The position numbers and the translations under genes are program-made. Shown here piece by piece: positions 42,053 through 49,573 of a DNA stretch of 49,573 nt. Position 1 is the stretch's first letter. Each line of letters begins with the position of its first letter. The stretch lies in the NCBI RefSeq assembly GCF_001310815.1, contig NZ_BAZK01000033.1, positions 1 through 49,573 of the forward strand, in the 5' to 3' direction. A model generated the notes under the pieces. That model was not told the DNA's origin, searched no databases, and saw only the letters and a program-made list of their open reading frames with translations. Source of the DNA: Pseudovibrio denitrificans JCM 12308 (lineage in GTDB: Bacteria > Pseudomonadota > Alphaproteobacteria > Rhizobiales > Stappiaceae).

Positions 42053-45000
42053 ATGACTACGCAAACTAATGATCTTGGTGTCGCTGTAATTGGGATGGCT
42101 GGACGATTTCCGAAAGCCGATACGACAGCGCAACTATGGGAAAACATTAGATCTGGGCGGGAGTGTATATCCGAGTTTACAGAGGAAGAAGTGATTGCAT
42201 CAGGCGTCTCACCTGAGATCGTACGACGTCCGGATTACCTACGTCGCAAGGGCGCAGTCTCTGACATTGATCGGTTCGATGCGCCATTCTTCTCTATTTC
42301 TCCTCGGGAAGCTGAGTTAACCGATCCACAGCACCGTCTCATGTTGCAATGTGCTTGGAATGCGATGGAGGACGCTGGTTACGATCCCACTTCGTACCAG
42401 GGCGACATCGGTGTGTTCGCTGGGAAAAGCTTAGATTCTTATTTGATGCTCAATGTGTTGCCAACTTTCAAGAAGGTTTTCTCTTCGGGAAGTCTTCAGG
42501 CCGCAATCGGTAATGATAAAGATAGTATGACCACCCAGATCGCCTATCATCTAAATCTGACTGGGCCGGCCATCACCATTCAAACGTCTTCGTCGACTTC
42601 GCTCGTGGCAGTGTGCAGTGCTGCCCAAAGTCTGCTTACATGGCAATGTGATTTGGCACTTGCCGGTGGTGTGACGCTCGGACCACCAATTCACAGCGGA
42701 TATCTGGCACAAGAAGGCGGCATCACATCTCACGATGGTCATTGTCGAGCGTTTGATGCGGCCAGCTCTGGTTTCGTACCTGGTACGGGTCTTGGTCTTG
42801 TTGTGTTGAAACGACTAGATGACGCAATCCGTGACAATGACTCCATTATATCAGTAATTCGCGGCTTCGCCGTCAACAATGATGGTTCCCAGAAAGTCAG
42901 CTATACTGCACCGAGTGTCGACGCACAGGCTCGAGTTATTGCGCGTGCGCATGCAATGGCAGGTTGGACAGCGGATGAGCTGTCTTATGTCGAAGCCCAC
43001 GGAACGGGTACACGCATGGGAGACCCCATTGAGGTCTCCGCTCTAACAAACGCCTTTCGCAAGACAACCGATAAGACATCATTTTGTTGGCTAGGCTCTG
43101 TGAAGTCCAACATTGGCCATCTGGATACTGCTGCTGGCGTGACAGGGTTGATCAAAGCCTCATTGAGTATAAAGCATGGAGAAATTCCTGCTTCAGTGAA
43201 CTATGCGACACCAAACCCTGCATGTAACTTCGAAAGCTCTCCTTTTAAAGTTGTACAGGAACTTACCCCATGGGTACCGGATAGTGGTGTGCGTCGGGCT
43301 GGCGTGACTTCGTTGGGTATGGGGGGCACAAATGCCCATGTTGTATTGGAACAAGCGCCAGAGCGGTCTAAGTGCGAAGCCAGGCAGCTAGCGCTTCCCT
43401 ATATCTTGTCAGCGCGCAGTGAAACCGCGTTGGCCAGGCAGATCGATCTTCAAGGCAAAGCTCTTTCAAGACGAGATTCTGCTCAACTTCTGCCTCAAGA
43501 TGCAGCTTTTACTCTGGCTGTTGGCCGTAAGGCGATGCCCTGGCGTGCAGCAGTCGTAGCCCGCTCCATCCAGGAGGCTGGCAACAAGTTCCTGACTGGA
43601 GACAGAAACGAGATTTACCTTGGTCAACCGGGACTGGTCAGCCCCTTAGCCTTTTTGTTCACGGGGCAGGGGAGTCAGTATCCGGCAATGGGTGCAGATC
43701 TTTATAAGCATGATGCTGACTACCGCGATGCATTTAACAGTGCAGCTGAAGCCATAGCCGCCGCCGAGGGGCCGGATTTGAGGAATGGGCTTTATGGTGA
43801 TGAAGATGTGAGATTTAGTGGAGATCAGCTTGCGCAAACTCACCTGACCCAACCCGCGTTGTTCGCTGTGGAGTATGCACTTGCGATGGCATGGTTAGCG
43901 CGTGGCATAACACCCGGTGCATTGATTGGCCATTCATTGGGTGAGTGGGTAGCGGCGGTCGTGGCAAATGTTATGTCTTTGGAGACTGCTGCACGTCTGG
44001 TTATTGTTCGTGCGAACGCGATGGCAACTGCACCATCGGGTGCGATGCTTTCCATCCGGGCGGATGCCAGCCAGATCCAGGATAAGCTTATTGAGAACGT
44101 TGAGCTTGCAGCCGAAAACGCTCCTGGGCTTTGTGTTGTTGCTGGTCCTTCTGAAGTGATTACCGATTTTGAGCAAAAACTGGATCAACTAGGTATCCGT
44201 CATAGCAGGCTCAAAACCTCTCATGCCTTCCACTCAGCATCAATGATAGGTGCTGCAACACAGTTGCGAGACGCAATGGAGGGGCAGACGCTCCATCCGC
44301 CAGTTTATCCGATTTATTCAACGGCGCTTGGTCGGCTGGCTCGGTCCGAAGAGCTAACAGATCTCACCTACTGGAGTGCGCAGGTGCTTAAGCCTGTTTT
44401 GTTCCAAAAAGCGTTGATGGCAGCTTTGGAAGATCTGAACTGTAACATGCTGGAGGTAGGACCGGGTAACGCATTGTCTTCGATGGGAGTGCTTTGTGCG
44501 GGTACGACAATCGCTCCCATTACATCGCTCCCGCAAATCACAGAACTACAGTCTGCTTTGGATCACAATATGACGGCAATGATCCAATTGTGGACCATGG
44601 GGTATGATCTGAGTTGGGAGGTTGTTTTCAAAAATCAGAAATGTGGGCGTGTCTCACTACCTGGTTACAGTTTTGACAAGCATCGATATTGGATCGCAAG
44701 TGAAGAAGAGCAATGTGGGCACGATGGCGAGTCCACTGATTGGGATACAGATCAGGCTGCTGCCTCTACCACATTGTTAATGTCTGCTGCAAAGAGCCCA
44801 AGACCTAAGTCACTCTCAACAACTTTTGAGCCTGTGGCGTCCGAACTAGAAGCGAAAATCAGTGAAATCTTCGAGGATCTTCTAGGGATCTCCGGGATTG
44901 GTCGCACCGATGATTTCTTTGAACTTGGCGGCCATTCTCTGATGGCGTCGATGATGATAGCACGCCTTGCGGAGTTGCATGGCATCTCGCTTGATACCCA

Positions 45001-45160
45001 GACATTCTTCACAGCGCCAAATATTGCAGATCTGACTGCTGAACTTGAGAAACGCGGCAAGGCAGGGAGTACTTCTCTTGTTGAGAGCCTGCTTACAGAC
45101 TTTGAAGTTAGTTCTGAGCTGCTGGAACACGCACAGCAGCCAGAGGAGGTGGCAAAATGA
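42053..45160 (+). CDS. clbI: ClbI-like PKS (KS-AT-T) with Ser in place of the KS catalytic Cys
   Basis: A 1035-aa PKS in one intact frame, starting 13 bases after the previous stop; E. coli ClbI is about 1010 aa. Domains: KS about residues 5-430, with EAHGTGTRMGDP and SNIGHLDTAAG, so both catalytic His and the Lys region are kept. The nucleophile motif reads IQTSSSTSLVAV where the sister KS domains read DTACSTS or YTACSTS; the Cys position is Ser180 (codon 42590-42592). AT about 530-830 (FTGQGSQYPAM, GHSLGEW). Post-AT linker LPGYSFDKHRYW. Carrier FFELGGHSLMA near residue 960. In colibactin this module works with ClbH to build the cyclopropane-bearing unit. ATGA overlap with clbJ. Confidence 0.93.
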   Translation: MTTQTNDLGVAVIGMAGRFPKADTTAQLWENIRSGRECISEFTEEEVIASGVSPEIVRRPDYLRRKGAVSDIDRFDAPFFSISPREAELTDPQHRLMLQCAWNAMEDAGYDPTSYQGDIGVFAGKSLDSYLMLNVLPTFKKVFSSGSLQAAIGNDKDSMTTQIAYHLNLTGPAITIQTSSSTSLVAVCSAAQSLLTWQCDLALAGGVTLGPPIHSGYLAQEGGITSHDGHCRAFDAASSGFVPGTGLGLVVLKRLDDAIRDNDSIISVIRGFAVNNDGSQKVSYTAPSVDAQARVIARAHAMAGWTADELSYVEAHGTGTRMGDPIEVSALTNAFRKTTDKTSFCWLGSVKSNIGHLDTAAGVTGLIKASLSIKHGEIPASVNYATPNPACNFESSPFKVVQELTPWVPDSGVRRAGVTSLGMGGTNAHVVLEQAPERSKCEARQLALPYILSARSETALARQIDLQGKALSRRDSAQLLPQDAAFTLAVGRKAMPWRAAVVARSIQEAGNKFLTGDRNEIYLGQPGLVSPLAFLFTGQGSQYPAMGADLYKHDADYRDAFNSAAEAIAAAEGPDLRNGLYGDEDVRFSGDQLAQTHLTQPALFAVEYALAMAWLARGITPGALIGHSLGEWVAAVVANVMSLETAARLVIVRANAMATAPSGAMLSIRADASQIQDKLIENVELAAENAPGLCVVAGPSEVITDFEQKLDQLGIRHSRLKTSHAFHSASMIGAATQLRDAMEGQTLHPPVYPIYSTALGRLARSEELTDLTYWSAQVLKPVLFQKALMAALEDLNCNMLEVGPGNALSSMGVLCAGTTIAPITSLPQITELQSALDHNMTAMIQLWTMGYDLSWEVVFKNQKCGRVSLPGYSFDKHRYWIASEEEQCGHDGESTDWDTDQAAASTTLLMSAAKSPRPKSLSTTFEPVASELEAKISEIFEDLLGISGIGRTDDFFELGGHSLMASMMIARLAELHGISLDTQTFFTAPNIADLTAELEKRGKAGSTSLVESLLTDFEVSSELLEHAQQPEEVAK

Positions 45161-48100
45161 CGACATCTCCTCCTCTGTCTGTCGCGGATCGCTTGGTCGC
45201 GTTGCCTAAGGATAAGCGCAAGGCTTTCTTTTTGAAGTTGCTGGAAGAAGGTGGCTCTCTTGCATCGCTTCCAATAGCCCGTCTACATCAAGACGAAGAA
45301 GTGCAGCTGTCATTTGAGCAAGAGCGCCTTGCGATACTTGATCAGCTTGACCCAGATGCTTGTGACTATGTTCTCTACCAGGGCTTCCGAATTTCGGGCA
45401 TGTTGGATGTCGACGTGCTTATCCAGGTTTTTGAAAATCTGATTCAGTGTCATTCGAGTCTACGTATACAAATTGATCTTGAAAAAGAAACACTAACGCA
45501 GCGTATTCGCCCCCACATTGGTGTGCCGCTCACAGTTCATAACTTGTCTGGTGACCAGTTCAGTTTGTTAGAAAATGCGGCAGTTGGTATCGCAAGCAAG
45601 CCAATTCCGTTGGCCGAAGCTCCGCTGTTCAGGATTGACTTGCTAACGAATGATGGACCAGATCAGCTGCTTTTACTAAGGATCCATCATGTGATCGCTG
45701 ATGGCCTATCATTGGCAATCCTGTTTCGACAAGCGATGACGTCATATGATGCGCTGGTCCGCGGACAAGCTCTGGAGCCTATAAAGGCGGAGCGGGCTAG
45801 CCTTGTTGATTTCGCGAACTGGCAGCGTAGCTGGTCTGATGGAATGCGCGCCTCGACCTTTGCTACTAACTGTGCAGAGGCTTTCCATAGCGCACCTGTG
45901 CAATCCATGTTGCCCCCAGATCAACCCGCACCTACGGGATCAATAACCACGCAGAAAGGGCGACGTCTTCGGCGTCTAATCGATCCAAGTCTGACGCAAA
46001 AGATTGAGGCAACAAGCCGAAGTGCGAAGACGGGCATGCACGCCGTTTTTCTTGCAGCACACGCTCTCACACTGCGTGCCTTCACCGGGCAGGACAGGAT
46101 TATCGTGGGGTCACCAGCCACTGGTCGCTTGCGTCCAGAAGTTGAGGAAACAGTAGGTTTTTTTGCAACCACCACGCTTTTGGATGTGGATTTGGCAGAA
46201 GCTGAGACTTTTGCAGATGCTCTTGGTCAAGCGGCAAAGAGCATCCATAACTCTGACACGTTCAAGTCGCTTCCGATGGAGATTCTTCGGGAGAAGCTAG
46301 TTGTTGACGGACAACTTGACGGCAATGTGCCGTTTCAGACTTTCTTGATTTCTCATGCGACGGCAAAGCAGAGTAAGTTTCGGATTGCCGACCAAGATTG
46401 GGAGATGATTGACCTTCACAATGGTAGTTGCAAGTTCGACCTGACCCTCGAGTTAATACCATCGGGGGGAGGGTATGAGGTAACGGCTGAGTTTGATGTA
46501 ACACGATATTCTACGTATCTAATCGAACTTTACTTCGACACCTTCCTGGAAATGCTCAAGCAGATTGCGCATGCGTCGGACGTAACTTTAGAAGCTGTCT
46601 CAACCCCTATCGAAGACAAGACCCAAGCTCTCCTTACAAGATTGAACAAGACCACCGCACCCCGCAGTGATGCTGATTTGGTTCTTGCACGATTTGAGGA
46701 CTCTGTTCGTCAATTTTCAACGGACGTGGCGATTGCATCTCCACATGAGACCTGGAGTTACTGCGACCTTGATGAGGCAAGTCGGCGGTTTGCAGAAAAT
46801 CTGCGGAGGCGCGGTATCGGCACTGGCGATCTTGTTGCTGTGGAACTGGACCGCGAACCATTATTGATCGCAGCAATGCTTGGCATCTGGCGGTTGGGTG
46901 CGGTCTATTTGCCCCTTGACCCGTATAACTTGCCGGAGCGCACAGACATTGTTTTGAACCTTGCTAAGCCATCGCTGATTGTCAGCCGCAATGCGCATGC
47001 ATCGTTCAATGTCGCTGATCCACACGAGTTGACCTCGGGCACGGTTGAAACAGCTGAAGTGGATGAACTGCCGAGCGCCTCAGATACGGCTTACGTAATC
47101 TTTACGTCTGGCAGCACTGGAACGCCTAAAGGCGTCTGCATACGCCATGGCAACCTTGCTAACTTCCTGTCTTCAATGGCTCATCAACCAGGATTGACGT
47201 CAAAGGACCGCCTTTTGTCCGTCACGACCCCAAGCTTTGATATTTCCCTTTTGGAGTTCCTATTGCCGTTATGTGTTGGTGCATGCGTCGAAATGGCTCC
47301 TCAGGATATTGTTAGCGATGTTTTTGAGCTACGGGCATTTATTGAGCAATGCCGCCCAACGGTGATGCAAGCAACGCCGTCTCTTTGGCAAATGTTGGTA
47401 ACAAGCGGATGGCGTGCTGACAGTACACTGCGTATCTTGGTCGGTGGAGAACCATTGCCATTGTCTTTGGCGCAGGCGCTGACGAGCACAGGTGCCGAAT
47501 GCTGGAACATGTATGGCCCGACTGAAACAACAATTTGGTCGTTGTGCTGCAAAGTAGAACCGTCTGACACGAGTATCTCAATTGGTGCGCCCATCGATAA
47601 TACGAGTATTCGCATCATCGATGATCTGGGACGACAAGTACCTATTGGAGTGACTGGAGAGCTTTGGATTGGAGGAGCCGGGCTTGCAGCAGGCTATAAA
47701 GATCGCCCAGACCTGACAGACAAACAGTTTGTGAGTTGCGGTGAACCAGCCGCTAGGTGGTATAAAACCGGTGATCGGGTGTGCCTGACATGGGATGGCA
47801 ACATTGTATTTAAGGGACGCCAGGACAATCAACTTAAGATCCGCGGGCATCGGGTTGAGCTAGGGGATATTGAAACCAGCCTGATCGCGCATCCTGAAGT
47901 GTCGTTTGCTGTTATAAGGCCGCAAGAGGTAGAGTGTGGCAATGTCCGATTGACTGCCTTTATCGAACCCGTAATCGGCACGGACACAGCCGATCTTCAT
48001 CCTCGTCTGGTCCAATATACGACTGAGCATCTGCCCGATTACATGCGCCCGGCGCGTTGGAGATTTGTCGAAGCATTCCCTAAGAACTCAGCTGGCAAAA

Positions 48101-49573
48101 TCGACCGAGCCGCGCTGGATGGACAAGAACTTGCTTCAGCAAATGTTGCGACCACAACGCAAGCACCAGAAACTGGAACTGAACTGTCCCTTGCTGCGAT
48201 TTTGCAGCACTTGCTTTCATTAAAGACCCTTGATCGGCATGCGGATTTTTTTGCCATTGGTGGGCACTCTCTTTTGGCAGTCGAGTATCTTGTCCAAGTG
48301 CGCGCAGCATTGGGAGTGAAAGTTCTTCTCAAGGATCTACTCAGGAACCCAACTATTGCGTCTTTGGCATCACATATCGATGAAGGCCAAGCAGCTGGTG
48401 ACTTAGCCCAGATCCAAATAGAGCATACGGATTTTGGTTCTTTACGTCATGTAAGTCAGCCGGATATCGATTTTCCGCTCACCGATGTTCAGCGTGCATA
48501 CTGGTCTGGGCGTCAGCTTGGTGCCAATGGAGCTAAAGTTTCCTCGTTTGTTTATCAGGAGTTTGAGAGCCGGTCGGTGGATCTCAAACGGCTAGAAAAT
48601 GCTTGGAACAGGTTGATCAAGCGTCAGGATATGTTGCGGGCAATCGTCACCCAAGACGGTCAACAACGGATTTTGTCGGATGTTTCGCATTACCCTATTC
48701 CAGTTGAAGATCTGAGCTCCACACTAGTCGAAGTGCGAGAAGAAAAGCTGCAGCACAAGCGTGCCCGTTTGCGGCGGGGATGCGAGACGATTGATACTTG
48801 GCCTCTTTTCTCACTGGAAGCGACGGTGTTGCCTGATGGCATGGTGCGATTGCATTTCGGGATAGATCTTTTGATCGCTGATGCTGCGAGTTTGAGCATT
48901 ATCGCCGAGGAATTGATACTGCTTTACGAAGAGCAAGATGTGAAGCTGACGCCACTACCATTTTCTTTTAAAGATCATGTGCTGGCTTCACAACACGCTG
49001 TCAAGAAGCAAGATCTAGCTGCTGCGGAGTGTTGGTGGGATGCCTCTATTGCGACCTTCCCGGCAGGTCCAGAGTTGCCTACACGCGATGACCAATTGGC
49101 TCTTCAAAGCACCACGTTTCGTCGTCGAAGTCACTGCCTCAATGGAAAAAACTGGGCTGCCCTTCGCAGCTCTGCTCAACGTATAGGTGTAAGTGCAACC
49201 AGTCTCCTGCTGTCGGCCTTCTCGCATGTTCTGGGAAGGTGGAGCCGCACGCCTGAGTTTGCACTAAATCTCACTGTGTTCAATCGGCCGCGAGTCAAAG
49301 GGGCAGATACACTGATCGGTGATTTCACCGACATCCTTTTGCTTCCGGTAGATTTGAAGACAGTTACCAGTGTCAGATCGGCGGCTTTACAAATTCAAGA
49401 CAGGCTCTGGGAGGCCCTTGACCATGCAGCCCTGTCTGGTGTGCGCGTCACGGAGAAACTCATCCGTGCAGGGCGGCTCAGAGCCCCTCTGCCCGTTGTG
49501 TTCACCAGTTTGCTTGACCAGCCGAAACAAGACACGAATGCGGCGATATCTGCATTGGGTATTGAGACTGTCT
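45157..49573 (+). CDS. clbJ: ClbJ-like NRPS (C-A-T-Cy...), partial, runs off the window
   Basis: The frame is open from the ATG at 45157 (GAGGTGG upstream, inside the clbI stop) to the window end, 1472 codons so far. Domains: C (LSFEQERLAILDQL; HHVIADG with His177-His178), A about residues 510-950 (FTSGSTGTPKG; specificity residues D-I-L-Q-L-G-M-I-W, the glycine code), carrier (FFAIGGHSLLA, Ser1038), then a heterocyclisation domain starting FPLTDVQRAYWSG with the diagnostic D1237-LLIA-D1242 in place of HHxxxDG, and PVVFTS near the edge. This matches ClbJ, which adds glycine and then cyclises cysteine; the second A-T pair should lie just outside. Confidence 0.93.
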   Translation, partial: MTTSPPLSVADRLVALPKDKRKAFFLKLLEEGGSLASLPIARLHQDEEVQLSFEQERLAILDQLDPDACDYVLYQGFRISGMLDVDVLIQVFENLIQCHSSLRIQIDLEKETLTQRIRPHIGVPLTVHNLSGDQFSLLENAAVGIASKPIPLAEAPLFRIDLLTNDGPDQLLLLRIHHVIADGLSLAILFRQAMTSYDALVRGQALEPIKAERASLVDFANWQRSWSDGMRASTFATNCAEAFHSAPVQSMLPPDQPAPTGSITTQKGRRLRRLIDPSLTQKIEATSRSAKTGMHAVFLAAHALTLRAFTGQDRIIVGSPATGRLRPEVEETVGFFATTTLLDVDLAEAETFADALGQAAKSIHNSDTFKSLPMEILREKLVVDGQLDGNVPFQTFLISHATAKQSKFRIADQDWEMIDLHNGSCKFDLTLELIPSGGGYEVTAEFDVTRYSTYLIELYFDTFLEMLKQIAHASDVTLEAVSTPIEDKTQALLTRLNKTTAPRSDADLVLARFEDSVRQFSTDVAIASPHETWSYCDLDEASRRFAENLRRRGIGTGDLVAVELDREPLLIAAMLGIWRLGAVYLPLDPYNLPERTDIVLNLAKPSLIVSRNAHASFNVADPHELTSGTVETAEVDELPSASDTAYVIFTSGSTGTPKGVCIRHGNLANFLSSMAHQPGLTSKDRLLSVTTPSFDISLLEFLLPLCVGACVEMAPQDIVSDVFELRAFIEQCRPTVMQATPSLWQMLVTSGWRADSTLRILVGGEPLPLSLAQALTSTGAECWNMYGPTETTIWSLCCKVEPSDTSISIGAPIDNTSIRIIDDLGRQVPIGVTGELWIGGAGLAAGYKDRPDLTDKQFVSCGEPAARWYKTGDRVCLTWDGNIVFKGRQDNQLKIRGHRVELGDIETSLIAHPEVSFAVIRPQEVECGNVRLTAFIEPVIGTDTADLHPRLVQYTTEHLPDYMRPARWRFVEAFPKNSAGKIDRAALDGQELASANVATTTQAPETGTELSLAAILQHLLSLKTLDRHADFFAIGGHSLLAVEYLVQVRAALGVKVLLKDLLRNPTIASLASHIDEGQAAGDLAQIQIEHTDFGSLRHVSQPDIDFPLTDVQRAYWSGRQLGANGAKVSSFVYQEFESRSVDLKRLENAWNRLIKRQDMLRAIVTQDGQQRILSDVSHYPIPVEDLSSTLVEVREEKLQHKRARLRRGCETIDTWPLFSLEATVLPDGMVRLHFGIDLLIADAASLSIIAEELILLYEEQDVKLTPLPFSFKDHVLASQHAVKKQDLAAAECWWDASIATFPAGPELPTRDDQLALQSTTFRRRSHCLNGKNWAALRSSAQRIGVSATSLLLSAFSHVLGRWSRTPEFALNLTVFNRPRVKGADTLIGDFTDILLLPVDLKTVTSVRSAALQIQDRLWEALDHAALSGVRVTEKLIRAGRLRAPLPVVFTSLLDQPKQDTNAAISALGIETV

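Noticed and set aside
1..49573. CRISPR arrays, insertion sequences, tRNA or rRNA genes
   Set aside because: I looked for regular repeats, transposase motifs and tRNA-like arms and saw none; a dedicated scan (tRNAscan-SE, ISfinder) would be needed to exclude decayed ones.

Overview
The window (49,573 bp) looks like an accessory region of an alphaproteobacterial chromosome. The moderate base composition, the nrdHIEF operon behind a cobalamin riboswitch, and a colibactin-type assembly line fit a marine Pseudovibrio-like organism. That taxon is my inference; the window has no rRNA or other marker gene to prove it.

Layout. (1) 161-6810: an AraC-type regulator faces away from an operon of three large uncharacterised genes (about 1124, 435 and 330 aa). 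(2) 7713-8662: a GNAT toxin/ribbon-helix-helix antitoxin pair on the minus strand. (3) 9097-10822: a secreted protein with a caspase-clan-like His-Gly/Cys arrangement converges on a small potassium channel, with two long-loop inverted repeats between them. (4) 11419-15493: nrdHIEF, the class Ib ribonucleotide reductase operon, preceded by a B12 riboswitch. (5) 16286-17107: a modification-dependent HNH endonuclease. (6) 17328-20852: a large uncharacterised minus-strand gene (about 1175 aa). (7) 21759 to the window end: a PKS/NRPS assembly line colinear with clbB-clbC-clbD-clbE-clbF-clbG-clbH-clbI-clbJ of the colibactin (pks) island.

How the cluster should work, from known colibactin biochemistry. 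ClbB (C-A-T-KS-AT-KR-DH-ER-T) accepts the starter chain and adds a small amino acid and a reduced malonyl unit. ClbC is a KS-T module without an acyltransferase. The first A domain of ClbH carries a serine code (D-V-W-H-F-S-L-I-D) and is followed by no carrier domain, so it should load serine on the free carrier ClbE. ClbD and ClbF oxidise seryl-ClbE to aminomalonyl-ClbE, and the AT domain ClbG hands it to AT-less modules. ClbH (second half), ClbI and ClbJ continue the chain. The first A domain of ClbJ carries a glycine code, and its Cy domain starts thiazoline formation. The cluster runs off the right edge in clbJ, so clbK-clbS are not visible, and no clbA or clbR equivalent lies upstream.

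Three features stand out. The AT (ClbG) and the A-C-A-T protein (ClbH) are encoded as one polypeptide. The KS of the ClbI equivalent has Ser where the catalytic Cys should be. Nine reading-frame breaks occur in five otherwise well-preserved large genes, and all have the sense of one missing base, several beside short homopolymers. I therefore read them as probable sequence errors, not decay, and annotate each broken gene as one unit.
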